Notes: generated from the letters alone by a model not told the origin. DNA of 64,000 bases from Kriegella aquimaris (GCF_900103215.1 NZ_FNGV01000012.1:62001-126000), one strand, 5' to 3'. Shown: positions 8,447 to 18,008, counted from the first letter of the stretch. Numbers and translations are program-made.

Positions 8447-9676
8447 ATGGCAACAGAAAATAAAAGCCCAGAAGTGCGGTTTGAGGGTTTTAATGACAAA
8501 TGGAAAAAAAACTATCTTGAAGATGAAATTGATTTCTATAGTGGATTAACTTATTCACCGCTAGACGTACAAAAAGGTGAAGGAACATTTGTGATACGCT
8601 CATCTAATGTAAAAAACAGTGAACTTGTTAATGCTGATGATGTCTTTGTAAATCCCGAGATTGTAAATTGTCTAAATGTTGAAAAAGGTGATATTGCTGT
8701 AGTAGTAAGAAATGGTTCACGTTCACTAATTGGCAAACATGCTCAAATAAAGGAAATTTTAAAAAATACAGTCATAGGTGCTTTTATGACCGGACTAAGA
8801 CCTAAGAATAATTCTGATTTTATAAATGCTTTACTGGATACTCAAACCTTTCAAAAAGAAATTCAAAAAAATCTAGGAGCAACAATTAATCAAATTACAA
8901 CTGGTCCCTTTAAGAAAATGGAATTCTTCTTTCCTAATATAGAAGAACAGAAAGTTGTTGGTGATTTTTTTAAAAATTTAAATAAATCAATATCTGTATC
9001 TAAGATTAAACTCACAAAACTTAAAAACCTAAAAAAAGCAATGCTAGTTAAGATGTTTCCACAAGAGGGCGCTACAATCCCAGAGATACGTTTTAAAGGC
9101 TTTGATGGGGAGTGGGAAGATTCTACTTTAGACAATGAAGTTCATTTTTTCAGTGGTTTAACATATTCACCTCTTGATGTAGATAGTAAGGCAGATACGC
9201 TGGTTTTGCGCTCCTCAAATGTCAAACGAGATGAAATTATTGATGCCGATAACGTATATGTTGATTCAAGTGTTATTAATTGTACATATGTGGAAGTTGG
9301 AGATATAGTAGTTGTAGTTAGAAATGGTTCAAGAAACTTAATTGGTAAGCATGCACAAGTAAAAAGAGCAATGAATAATACGGTAATAGGTGCATTTATG
9401 ACAGGAATTCGAGCTAAAGTACCATCCTTTTTAAATGCTATGTTAAGTACTCTATTATTTCAAAAGCAAGTCGAAGAAAACCTAGGAGCGACAATAAATC
9501 AAATAACAACAGGAGTATTTAAAAATATGGTTTTCAAGTTTCCTATTGAAAATGAACAAATAAAAATAGGCCAGTATTTTGAAAACCTTGATAACCTAAT
9601 TTTAAATCACAATGAGCAACTGAAAAAACTTAACAGCATTAAAAAAGCCTGCCTTAGTAAAATGTTTGTCGCTTAA
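8447..9676 (+). CDS. hsdS: Type I restriction-modification specificity subunit with duplicated TRDs
   Basis: 409 aa with two target recognition domains, each followed by a helical conserved region. The halves are clearly paralogous: both contain FSGLTYSPLDV-like, RSSNVK, VVVRNGSR, IGKHAQ, NTVIGAFMTG and NLGATINQITTG segments at matching spacing (about residues 8-200 and 210-400). Each TRD reads one half of the bipartite target, so near-identical TRDs predict a palindromic, interrupted recognition sequence. No recombinase or inverted partial hsdS is adjacent. Confidence 0.92.
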   Translation: MATENKSPEVRFEGFNDKWKKNYLEDEIDFYSGLTYSPLDVQKGEGTFVIRSSNVKNSELVNADDVFVNPEIVNCLNVEKGDIAVVVRNGSRSLIGKHAQIKEILKNTVIGAFMTGLRPKNNSDFINALLDTQTFQKEIQKNLGATINQITTGPFKKMEFFFPNIEEQKVVGDFFKNLNKSISVSKIKLTKLKNLKKAMLVKMFPQEGATIPEIRFKGFDGEWEDSTLDNEVHFFSGLTYSPLDVDSKADTLVLRSSNVKRDEIIDADNVYVDSSVINCTYVEVGDIVVVVRNGSRNLIGKHAQVKRAMNNTVIGAFMTGIRAKVPSFLNAMLSTLLFQKQVEENLGATINQITTGVFKNMVFKFPIENEQIKIGQYFENLDNLILNHNEQLKKLNSIKKACLSKMFVA

Positions 9677-9705
9677 AACCAACCCAACTAGTACCGTTTA
9701 TAAAT

Positions 9706-12700
9706 ATGATTTTTAATAAAGAAAGTGATTTTGAAGAAGCCGTTATAGAAGCCTTATCGCATAAAGGTTGGGAAAGTGAGGTCATTAAAAAACCTACAGA
9801 AAAAGACTTACTAGATAACTGGGCAAATATACTTTTTGAGAACAACCGCGATATAGACCGCCTTAATGACCACCCACTTACGGAGGGTGAGATGCAGCAA
9901 ATACTAGAGCAGGTAAACACCTTACGTACACCACTTAAGCTTAATGGTTTTATAAATGGTAAGACGGTAGCCATTACAAGAGATAACGAAAAGGACACTT
10001 TGCATTTTGGTAAAGAAGTAAGTCTTAAAATTTATGACCGCCACGAAATTGCTGCTGGGCAAAGTAGGTATCAAATAGCACAGCAACCACAATACAAAAG
10101 CAAGTCTAACATACTAGGCGACCGTCGTGGAGATTTAATATTGCTTATAAACGGTATGCCGCTTATACACATAGAGCTTAAAAAAAGTAATGTTCCAGTA
10201 AGTCAAGCATACCATCAGATAGAAAAGTACGCACGTGCTGGTGTCTTTACAGGCTTGTTTTCTTTAGTACAAGTTTTTGTAGCCATGGAGCCTAACGAAA
10301 CAAGGTACTTTGCAAACCCTGGTCCAGATGGTATATTCAACAAAGACTATTATTTTCAATGGGCAGACTTTAATAACGAACCCTTAAACTTATGGAGTGA
10401 TGTAGTTACTTATTTACTCTCTATACCTATGGCGCACCAGCTTATAGGGTTTTACACCGTACCAGATACGAGTGATGGCGTTCTTAAAGTAATGCGTAGC
10501 TATCAATACTATGCAGCAAGTGCTATAAGTGATAAAGTAGCAAAAACAGATTGGAAGAGTAGACAAGCACTAGGCGGGTATGTATGGCACACTACAGGCT
10601 CTGGCAAAACAATGACCAGTTTTAAAAGTGCACAGCTAATAGCCAACTCAAAAGATGCGGACAAAGTAATCTTCTTAATGGACAGAATAGAGCTTGGCAC
10701 ACAATCTTTAAAAGAATACCGTGGCTTTAGTGATGACAATGAAGATGTACAAGCAACGGAGAACACTGGCGTTTTAGTGACGAAGTTAAAAAGTGACGAC
10801 CCAGCAAATACTTTGATTGTCACCTCTATTCAAAAAATGAGTCTTATTACCGAGGAGGAAGGAACTAAAGGTGCAGACATAGCCATGATGAACAATAAGC
10901 GTATTGTCTTTATTGTAGATGAGGCACATCGTAGCACCTTTGGCGATATGCTAATTACTATAAAAAAGACCTTTCCTTGGGCTATATTTTTCGGCTTTAC
11001 AGGTACGCCCATACAAGATGAAAACCAAAAGAAACTTAATACCACCGCTACTGTTTTTGGAGACGAGCTACACCGTTATAGCATTGCAGACGGTATACGA
11101 GATGGCAACGTATTAGGGTTTGACCCATACAAGGTTCTTACTTATAAAGATAAAGACCTGCGCAAGGCGGTGGCCTTAGAAAAATCTAAAGCATCTAGTG
11201 TAGAAGATGCCTTGGGCGATACAAAAAAGAAGAAGATATTTCTAAAGTACTTGAACGATGTGCCTATGGCAGGTTCATATAATGATGCAGGCACCTATGA
11301 AACAGGTATAGAAGACCATTTATCCAATGCCCAATACGACCGTGAGCAACACATCTCAAAAGTAGTAGAAGATATTTTGGGCAACTGGCTCATTTTGAGC
11401 CAGAATGGAAAATTCCACGCCATATTTGCTACCAGTAGTATACCCATGGCTGTGCGCTATTACAGAACATTAAAGCGTGTAAAACCCGACTTAAAAATTA
11501 CAACACTCTTTGACCCTACTATTGATAATAACGGCAATTCTGAATATAAAGAAGATGCACTTATAGAAATTATAGAAGACTACAATGCGCAATATGAACA
11601 AGATTTTAAGTTAGCGAACTACGCTAAAATGAAAAAAGATATTGCTTCTAGAATGTCTCATAAAGCACCATACCTAAGAATAGAGAAAGAACCCGAGAAG
11701 CAATTGGACATTTTAATTGTAGTAGACCAAATGCTCACAGGTTTTGACAGCAAGTGGGTAAACACTTTGTATATGGACAAGAAGATGGAGTATGAAAACA
11801 TCATACAAGCATTTTCACGTACCAACCGTCTCTTTAAACGTGATGAAAAACCACACGGCACCATACGTTATTACCGTAAGCCACACACCATGGAGCGCAA
11901 TATAAACGCAGCCATAAAATTATATTCTGGTGATAAAGTAACCGGCTTGTTTGTGGAGCGTTTACCCCACAATTTAAAAGCAATAAATGCCGTGTATGAT
12001 GAGATTGCACAACTATTTGAACTTGCAGGAGTTGCCAATTTTGAAAAGTTACCAGATGACCTAACGGAACGTGGTCGTTTTGCCAAGTTGTTTAATGCCT
12101 TCAATATGTACTTAGAAGCAGCTAAAGTACAACGCTTTGTGTGGGAAAAATTAGAATACACTTTCGGAGAAGGTAGAAAGAAAGAAAATATTACGCTAGC
12201 TTTAGATAAACATACCTATGATATTTTAGTTTTGCGTTATAAAGAGCTTTCAGGCTCGGGTGAAGGAGCAATGGGTTCTGGTGTTCCATACGAGATAGAA
12301 GGATATATCACAGAGATTGATACAGGGAAAATTGATGCTGACTATATGAATTCTCGTTTTGAGAAGTATCTAAAAAAACTACAAGATGAGGCTGTAAGGA
12401 AAGAAGATGTGCAACAAACACTGAATGAACTTCACAAGTCTTTTGCAAGCCTTACCCAAGAGCATCAGAAGTATGCTAATTTATTCCTGCATGATGTACA
12501 GCGTGGTAATGTAAAACTAGAAGCGGGCAGAACACTTAAAGACTACATTACACTATACCAGTACAATGCTAAAAATGACCAAATACGCAAAATAGCTACA
12601 GTGTTGGGTTTAGATGAAGCTCGTCTGCGTAGTATGATGGAATCAGGTCTTAGTGCAAAAAGCATCAACGAGTACGGTAGGTTCTCAGACCTTAAAAATA

Positions 12701-12870
12701 CTGTAGACAAAGAAAAAGCCAAAATCTACTTTGGAGAATTGGAGGGTAAAAAGCTGCCTCAGTTTAAAGTTAATATACGTGTAGACAACTTGTTACAGAA
12801 GTTTATTTTGGAAGGTGGGTTTGAACTACCGAAAAGTCCAAATCTACCAAAAAATAGATATGGAAGTTGA
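9706..12870 (+). CDS. hsdR: Type I restriction-modification restriction/translocase subunit
   Basis: 1054 aa, normal for the family. PD-(D/E)XK nuclease near residues 142-162 (GDLILLINGMPLIHIELKKS: the D, then E-x-K). SF2 translocase domain: Walker A TTGSGKT near 296, DEAH near 404, FTGTP near 428, and a later FSRTNR motif VI-type segment. It translocates DNA and cuts unmodified DNA with the HsdM/HsdS complex. It starts 29 bp after hsdS, completing the operon XRE-hsdM-hsdS-hsdR with all key motifs intact. Confidence 0.94.
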   Translation: MIFNKESDFEEAVIEALSHKGWESEVIKKPTEKDLLDNWANILFENNRDIDRLNDHPLTEGEMQQILEQVNTLRTPLKLNGFINGKTVAITRDNEKDTLHFGKEVSLKIYDRHEIAAGQSRYQIAQQPQYKSKSNILGDRRGDLILLINGMPLIHIELKKSNVPVSQAYHQIEKYARAGVFTGLFSLVQVFVAMEPNETRYFANPGPDGIFNKDYYFQWADFNNEPLNLWSDVVTYLLSIPMAHQLIGFYTVPDTSDGVLKVMRSYQYYAASAISDKVAKTDWKSRQALGGYVWHTTGSGKTMTSFKSAQLIANSKDADKVIFLMDRIELGTQSLKEYRGFSDDNEDVQATENTGVLVTKLKSDDPANTLIVTSIQKMSLITEEEGTKGADIAMMNNKRIVFIVDEAHRSTFGDMLITIKKTFPWAIFFGFTGTPIQDENQKKLNTTATVFGDELHRYSIADGIRDGNVLGFDPYKVLTYKDKDLRKAVALEKSKASSVEDALGDTKKKKIFLKYLNDVPMAGSYNDAGTYETGIEDHLSNAQYDREQHISKVVEDILGNWLILSQNGKFHAIFATSSIPMAVRYYRTLKRVKPDLKITTLFDPTIDNNGNSEYKEDALIEIIEDYNAQYEQDFKLANYAKMKKDIASRMSHKAPYLRIEKEPEKQLDILIVVDQMLTGFDSKWVNTLYMDKKMEYENIIQAFSRTNRLFKRDEKPHGTIRYYRKPHTMERNINAAIKLYSGDKVTGLFVERLPHNLKAINAVYDEIAQLFELAGVANFEKLPDDLTERGRFAKLFNAFNMYLEAAKVQRFVWEKLEYTFGEGRKKENITLALDKHTYDILVLRYKELSGSGEGAMGSGVPYEIEGYITEIDTGKIDADYMNSRFEKYLKKLQDEAVRKEDVQQTLNELHKSFASLTQEHQKYANLFLHDVQRGNVKLEAGRTLKDYITLYQYNAKNDQIRKIATVLGLDEARLRSMMESGLSAKSINEYGRFSDLKNTVDKEKAKIYFGELEGKKLPQFKVNIRVDNLLQKFILEGGFELPKSPNLPKNRYGS

Positions 12871-12910
12871 GGATACTAATAACAAAAAAATTGCATTTTG
12901 CAATGCCCGA

Positions 12911-12943
12911 AAACGGGTAAGGCTACAAAACGGGTAAGGCTAC
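12911..12943 (+). repeat. Two tandem copies of a 17-bp repeat
   Basis: AAACGGGTAAGGCTAC occurs at 12911-12926 and 12928-12943, a 17-bp period. Related repeats with the same period occur at 15967-16028, and an inverted form near 17360-17394. The gap between hsdR and the lipoprotein gene (12871-13357) otherwise holds only the IS21-like end at 13010-13072. A short hairpin near 12890 has its T run on the minus strand. Confidence 0.7.
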
Positions 12944-13009
12944 AATTAGCCATCGTCATTTTATCAAAAAAACACCGTTGGCTTTTTACAAATAGAATCG
13001 ACTTTTTCA

Positions 13010-13072
13010 GTGGTTCATTTTCGACCGACGCACGTGGTTCACTTTGACTAGTTTTGGGTGGCTCAGTTTAAC
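13010..13072 (+). repeat. Three direct repeats with 24-bp period, IS21-like end
   Basis: GTGGTTCATTTTCGA (13010), GTGGTTCACTTTGAC (13034) and GTGGCTCAGTTTAAC (13058) recur every 24 bp. Multiple short repeats at each terminus are typical of IS21-family elements. The middle copy with its flank CGCACGTG is found inverted at 15446-15466, on the far side of the lipoprotein gene. No istA or istB gene lies between, so this is a remnant or a non-autonomous derivative. Confidence 0.6.
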
Positions 13073-13357
13073 GCGGCGAGAGTGGTATACTATCACCGAT
13101 TTTTGCAACTTATTGAATTGTCTTGATAGTATAAATGTGATAACCACAACATAATCATATGTACGTCAAAATGAGTTAATTATACAGAATTAACCTACAA
13201 CTATACATTGGTACATTATAATTTTCTGATAGATTATATTTTTACAATCAATTCTTGATTACATCATTCTACGCAATATGAAAACTTTGATTTGGCTATA
13301 CTATATTCTTATGCGGAATGAAATGTTAAAAAACCTAACCTAGCTAAAATAAGCATT

Positions 13358-15295
13358 ATGAATACAAATAAAATATGGTTCGTATTAATAGCAACAATTT
13401 TCCTTATTTCATGTGATTTGTCTAAAGAAAAGAATGATTACAAAAGTATTGTAGAGAAAACAAAAATCAATTCTGCATTCGAAATGCAACCTCCAATTGC
13501 TAAGGAAATAAAAATAGAAATTCTGGAAAGCCCAACTTCGGAAAATGAAAATATTAGATTGGTAGCAACTTTCGAAAAAAACGAAATCCAATCAAGCTAT
13601 CTAGCATTATTAATTGATAATCAAAAAGTGGTTTTAAGAGATGATGGTAAAGGAGCAGATAATAATGCTCATGATGGTAATTTCTCAATTTTAATTAAAG
13701 AAAATATCAAAAAACTTCAATCCGAATTATTGAATCGACAGAAACAGATTATTAAAAATGATAGCTTGGTTACATTTGATAGAAGAAGAATGAAATTTCA
13801 CCCAATAGAAGATATTAAGAAATTTCAATTTGGAATATTTACAAAAAACGAAGAAATTTCAATTCCGATCGGATTACTACCCTTGAACCGTCCCCCACGT
13901 ACATTGTCGCAGCGAAAACAATACCTATTAATAGTAGATACAAAGGTCGTAGAAGATCCTACTCGAACTTTTAATCCATGTGCAACGTCGGGTAATCAAG
14001 GAAATCCAAACGGAGTATGGACTTTCGGAGAGTTAATGAGGCAGTTGGCATCTCCTTCTCCAAATTTAATTGCTAATGATGCTCAAGTGTCCGCTTTTGT
14101 TAGAGATTGGCTTTCTACTTGGACATCACAACAAACTATTAATGGTGAAACTGTTGCCGCAAGAAATATATCTAACGTGCTCAGCGAATGGGAAGATAGA
14201 AGCGGATTACCGCCTTCTGGAGTAGGAGTATTAGATATGAAATTCGCACCAATGAAGCTAACCGCGATAGTAAATAGGTTAGATTTGAGAGGGAACTCAG
14301 GATATGGGTTTTCTAATGCAGGTGAAGGAAGATTCGTATTCACGGTTCTAGATAACTGTCACTTCCTTGGAAAAGAATTCAATATTATTTTAGAATATGG
14401 AATTAATAAAACCAATTGTACGGATCTTGTTGCATATGCTCAAGAGTGGGAAAATTTGAATAACTTAACAATAGGAACACCGGCATATAATGCGGCATTA
14501 GAGAATATTACAAATCAGTTCACTCAATGTGGCACAAACACCAGCAAACCCAATGAAAGCTCTTTAAATCAACTTAGAACAAATGAAATTGCGCTTAACT
14601 CACCTTGGGAACTACGCGAGTTTGTTCTTACGAATACAGGATTGTCACCTACAACTGTAAAACAGGAACCAGCAGTAAAATATAATAATAAATTTCCAAT
14701 AAATGCCGATGTTCAAAGGCTTGAAAGGTATATTAACTCATTCGCATTCTTGATAAAAAGAAATAAGCATACAGTTCCTGAAAAATTTGAAGGAGAAGAT
14801 TTTTTAGGTGGGAAAGCCCATACAGAATTTCCACCTGTCGGCAATCACCCATCTTACTATGGAACAAGAGATTCCAGAACTCAAATTAACGACCACGAAG
14901 CTTTAAGGAGTTTTTCTGAAAACACATGCTCAGGATGTCATGCCGGTTCAACTCAAACCGCTTTTACACATGTTGACCCTGCAGGCTACGGCCAAGAAGC
15001 AGCTTTATCTGGGTTCTTAACTGGAATTGCGGGCTCGAGAGGATTCCCGATAGGCGGTATTGGCGGGGATTTTCCAACTGATGACGATGGAAATATTTCA
15101 AATAACATTATGACTGTTCTAGACCCATTTCACAATATTTTTACATATACATCGCATGCAGATATGGTTACAGAGTATAATGATTTGTTAAGAAGAGAAA
15201 TGGATTTAAACAATCTACTGAACAATAACTGTACTATAGGAGTAATTGAATTAGCTGCAAAATTGACTTTTGATCCGTTAAGAATGACTCATTAA
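13358..15295 (+). CDS. Lipoprotein with CxxCH motif, cargo gene of unknown function
   Basis: 645 aa. Signal peptide with lipobox LISC (Cys19), so the product is likely an outer-membrane or periplasmic lipoprotein. Near residues 88-102 DDGKGADNNAHDGNFS resembles the Ca-binding-like turn of choice-of-anchor X type domains. Near residue 525 a CSGCH motif could bind heme c or metal. The middle is not recognised. The gene stands alone and is bracketed by inverted IS21-like ends (13010-13072 and 15446-15483), suggesting it was moved as cargo. An extracellular redox or binding function is possible but unsupported. Confidence 0.75.
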   Translation: MNTNKIWFVLIATIFLISCDLSKEKNDYKSIVEKTKINSAFEMQPPIAKEIKIEILESPTSENENIRLVATFEKNEIQSSYLALLIDNQKVVLRDDGKGADNNAHDGNFSILIKENIKKLQSELLNRQKQIIKNDSLVTFDRRRMKFHPIEDIKKFQFGIFTKNEEISIPIGLLPLNRPPRTLSQRKQYLLIVDTKVVEDPTRTFNPCATSGNQGNPNGVWTFGELMRQLASPSPNLIANDAQVSAFVRDWLSTWTSQQTINGETVAARNISNVLSEWEDRSGLPPSGVGVLDMKFAPMKLTAIVNRLDLRGNSGYGFSNAGEGRFVFTVLDNCHFLGKEFNIILEYGINKTNCTDLVAYAQEWENLNNLTIGTPAYNAALENITNQFTQCGTNTSKPNESSLNQLRTNEIALNSPWELREFVLTNTGLSPTTVKQEPAVKYNNKFPINADVQRLERYINSFAFLIKRNKHTVPEKFEGEDFLGGKAHTEFPPVGNHPSYYGTRDSRTQINDHEALRSFSENTCSGCHAGSTQTAFTHVDPAGYGQEAALSGFLTGIAGSRGFPIGGIGGDFPTDDDGNISNNIMTVLDPFHNIFTYTSHADMVTEYNDLLRREMDLNNLLNNNCTIGVIELAAKLTFDPLRMTH

Positions 15296-15445
15296 ATGGA
15301 CCGCATTAATCCTATATCACCTGAATTCCTTTAAATCTATAACAAAAAAGTATTCGACTACAACAATTTACTATTTAGATAACTTTCCATTTAAGTTGAA
15401 ATCAACTTAAATAAACGTACCAAGGTACGCATAGTGGATGAGCCG

Positions 15446-15483
15446 GTCAAAGTGAACCACGTGCGCCGGATGAAAGTGAGCAT
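15446..15483 (-). repeat. Inverted IS21-like end
   Basis: GTCAAAGTGAACCAC (15446-15460) followed by GTGCG is the complement of the sequence at 13029-13048 with its flank, differing at one base over 24. A degenerate second copy (15469-15483) follows at about 23-24 bp. Together with 13010-13072 it brackets the lipoprotein gene as an inverted pair about 2.4 kb apart. Confidence 0.55.
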
Positions 15484-15536
15484 AGCAATATTTATTGCAA
15501 ACCCTTTTACAACATAACCTTAAACTATTTTTTATA

Positions 15537-15575
15537 GTGGTTCAAAAAAATCCGTTTTAAGTGGTTCACTTTGAC
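15537..15575 (+). repeat. Second IS21-like end, direct orientation
   Basis: GTGGTTCAAAAAAAT (15537) and GTGGTTCACTTTGAC (15561) are again 24 bp apart, in the orientation of the copy at 13010. This suggests the edge of another, deleted IS. Apart from the two repeat ends, the 423-bp gap 15296-15718 shows no convincing gene. Confidence 0.5.
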
Positions 15576-15718
15576 CGTTTTTTGCACCCATTCATCCAAT
15601 GGTAGGTTGTATCTATCCACTTTCATAATCCTACAAGAAACCAAAGGATATTGACAAACTAAGAAAGTACAGAATCGCGTGTTCTCTAAATATAAACCAG
15701 TTATATTCACAGGACTAT

Positions 15719-15967
15719 TTGCTTTCAATATTCAAATCTCCAGCATACTTATCCACTAAAGATCGGGGGATGCTCACAGGTCCTTTTGATTTCTCTTTTT
15801 TCGATCCTGATTTTCGCCTAATAGTCAACAGGCACAGAAAAGTATTAAGACAGAAATTCAAAGATATCTACGCCGTTTTATCTCGACTACCCCAAGGAGT
15901 AAGGTCGAACATTTGTAGCCAGATTAGAAACAGTAATGACATTGAAGCAATTTGTCAAGTGTTTTAG
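15719..15967 (+). CDS. Hypothetical protein, 82 aa, low support
   Basis: Basic small protein (VNRHRKVLRQKFKDIYAVLS) without recognised domain. It lies in a repeat-rich, IS-scarred region and its stop codon abuts the 17-bp repeat array. It could be a fragment of a decayed gene rather than a functional one. Confidence 0.25.
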   Translation: MLSIFKSPAYLSTKDRGMLTGPFDFSFFDPDFRLIVNRHRKVLRQKFKDIYAVLSRLPQGVRSNICSQIRNSNDIEAICQVF

Positions 15968-16028
15968 GGAAGCCTACAAAAAGGGGAAGCCTACAAAAAG
16001 GGGAAGCCAACAAAACGGGAAGGCTACA
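15967..16028 (+). repeat. Four tandem 17-bp repeats (GGGAAGCCTACAAAAAG)
   Basis: Copies begin at 15967, 15984, 16001 and 16018, the last two with small changes (GGGAAGCCAAC, GGGAAGGCTAC). Same period and related sequence as 12911-12943; inverted relatives occur at 17360-17394. The copies here and there bracket the gene 16223-17296 as an inverted pair. The repeat type is not recognised. Confidence 0.75.
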
Positions 16029-16222
16029 CCCGTTAGTCAGAAATAACGAAATCCACTTCAAGTAAGAAAATTAACACACACATTTTAAAAACATAAGGTT
16101 CCATTTCTTACATTTATATTATTGCTTCAGAGTTCAATTTCTTAACAAATCTGAATTATAATTGCAGCAATTATGGGAAAGCCTCCGCAATCCAATTAGA
16201 ATTAATTAAAAAGCCTAATAAT

Positions 16223-17296
16223 ATGAAAAAGTATATTTTAAGTGGATTTATGATTTTTGGAGTATTACTTTCTAATGCCCAACAAATACTAGACGAGAGA
16301 CCTGATTCAATCAGACGTGCCGAATTGAACGATTTTATTGGAAAAATAGTAGGTACAAATACAGAAACTCCCATAACCAGTTTCGTCTTTGACATAACAC
16401 AAAGCCCTGAATTAAAGTTTAACATACCTTTAAACAATGGAGTCTTTAATCAATTTTATATTGACGGAAAAATAGGGTCTTCTAATGATTATACACCCTT
16501 AGTTAAAAAAGGTGAATGGTTACCTGACTTAGGAATAAATTTTAATTTCACGAAGTTTTTAACTACAACTACTAAATTTTATACATCAGATATTAATAGT
16601 CTATTCGGAGGAAATGTTGAAAATGGAACTATAAATGAAGCTTCTCAATTATTTTGGTCGTGGGTAAATTTTAAAGCAGGTTATAATTATTCAACATTGG
16701 AAACTTATAATAGAGATTTAACACTTTTAAATAAAGATAAGTTTTCAGAACAAAACCTAAATAGTTTAATTTTGAAATCAGACGTTAACTTTTTCTTCTA
16801 CCCTTCTAAGAACATCACAAATTGGCTTTCTTTTAACGGTAAATTAGGCTTTGAATTCAAAACAAATGACAACAATTATTCTTCATTAAAATCAGTTAAC
16901 ATCCGTGAAATTGAATCGATAACTGATGCAAACGGTAATATCATAGAAGTTTCATCAGACGAAAAAAAGATTAAACAAGGAGAGATAATAACAAAGAACA
17001 CATCCAACATTAATTACAATTTAATGGCATTGATATCCCCTTCTAAAGACTTTTATGTTGGATTAAGTACATATGGAAAACAAACACTTACTAAAGAATT
17101 AAAATCGACTGACATTGGTTTCGGAATAACAATTCCAATTACTAAGAAAAAGGGAACAGATAAAACACTTGCCAGTTTCACTTTAAAATATGAAATTCCT
17201 GATATTAAGAATAAGCTAAGTCCACTTACTTTAAAAGAAAAAGGAGCACTTGGATTTTCAATAGGTTTGCCAATCAACATCTTTGGAAAAATCTAA
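16223..17296 (+). CDS. Secreted, outer-membrane beta-barrel-like protein
   Basis: 357 aa. N-terminal signal peptide MKKYILSGFMIFGVLLSNAQ with cleavage after NAQ. The rest alternates aromatic and polar residues in short strands (WLPDLGINFNFTKF, FWSWVNFKAGYNYS, LGFEFKTNDNNYSS, ALGFSIGLPINIFGKI), a pattern of outer-membrane beta-barrels, with a hydrophobic final strand. No family is recognised. It stands alone between 17-bp repeat arrays of opposite orientation. Strand count and topology cannot be fixed by eye. Confidence 0.65.
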   Translation: MKKYILSGFMIFGVLLSNAQQILDERPDSIRRAELNDFIGKIVGTNTETPITSFVFDITQSPELKFNIPLNNGVFNQFYIDGKIGSSNDYTPLVKKGEWLPDLGINFNFTKFLTTTTKFYTSDINSLFGGNVENGTINEASQLFWSWVNFKAGYNYSTLETYNRDLTLLNKDKFSEQNLNSLILKSDVNFFFYPSKNITNWLSFNGKLGFEFKTNDNNYSSLKSVNIREIESITDANGNIIEVSSDEKKIKQGEIITKNTSNINYNLMALISPSKDFYVGLSTYGKQTLTKELKSTDIGFGITIPITKKKGTDKTLASFTLKYEIPDIKNKLSPLTLKEKGALGFSIGLPINIFGKI

Positions 17297-17351
17297 AGTT
17301 AACAATTGTAACGGTTGTAAATTCCGTTAATTCAGCAAAGGACAGATCCAT

Positions 17352-17983
17352 TCAAGCCACTTTGTAGCCTTCCCTAAAAATGTGTAAGCTCCCCTTAATG
17401 GATGAGCCGGTTTGAGATAATATTACCTTTTTACGCAATAGGTCAAAGCAAGCCCTGCCATACATTTGTCTTTTTATACTCTTTATCCTGTTTACATGTC
17501 CTTCTACAGCACCAATGCTCCAGGGCATATTAATCCCATTTTTAACGGCTTTAATATCCCTTAGCAAACCATTGGCAAAAGTCGTCAATCCTGCCATCTT
17601 GTATTTTGAGCGTTTAATAAATTCGATCCATCGGTTTATATTACCGCGTCCTGTTCTTAACATCGTTCTGAAAATCTGTACCAATTTTTGAATTACCTGC
17701 AGTTCCGAGATATTATCCAATAGTGTTTGTAAATACCTTCGCTCATCGGGATCCTTGATAACAGTTGGACAGGATCCAATATATTTAGCGAGCTTCCTTG
17801 AGCTTAAGGGTTTTATATAGGGAATTCTCGCCTTTTGAATTTGTGCAAAATCCGGCGTGTATATTTCAGATTTTTCCTTTATGATATTTATATTGTGATA
17901 GGCCTGTGAAGATTCCCCAAAGTTTAGGACAGGTACTCTACATACAATTATTCTCAGTTTTTCAGGATGCTCTGATATGTATT
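17352..17983 (-). pseudogene. ISL3-family transposase, C-terminal fragment
   Basis: The minus-strand frame is open from an upstream stop at about 17985 down to 17352, roughly 210 codons. The core FANGLLRDIKAVKNGINMPW then SIGAVEGHVNRIKSIKRQMY, GRACFDLL is the highly conserved end of ISL3-type DDE transposases, including the last catalytic Glu (in VEGH). The N-terminal half with the first catalytic Asp residues is missing and no good ATG is present, so this is a truncated remnant. It lies just inside the right end of element 1. Confidence 0.8.
17360..17394 (-). repeat. Inverted relatives of the 17-bp repeat
   Basis: On the minus strand GGGAAGGCTACAAAG (17374-17360) and GGGGAGCTTACACA (17394-17381) resemble the 17-bp repeats at 15967-16028. 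A TGGATGAGCCGGT stretch shared with 15435 follows at about 17399. The copies overlap the very end of the transposase fragment. Confidence 0.5.
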
Positions 17984-18008
17984 ACGGCAATGATGAATAT
18001 GTATTACA
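17978..18008 (+). promoter_or_regulatory. Pair of TGTATTAC(A/G) motifs with 22-bp period
   Basis: TGTATTACG (17978-17986) and TGTATTACA (18000-18008) repeat the spacing seen at 5209/5231. They lie near the right end of element 1, about 120 bp before the att core. They may bind the same element-encoded regulator. Confidence 0.4.

Noticed and set aside
12890-12904. Terminator of hsdR (ATTGCA hairpin)
   Set aside because: The T run lies on the minus-strand side, so it would not end plus-strand hsdR transcription; the stem is only 6 bp.
15525-15728. 67-aa minus-strand reading frame
   Set aside because: Its C-terminal codons are the IS21-like end repeats and no family is recognisable.
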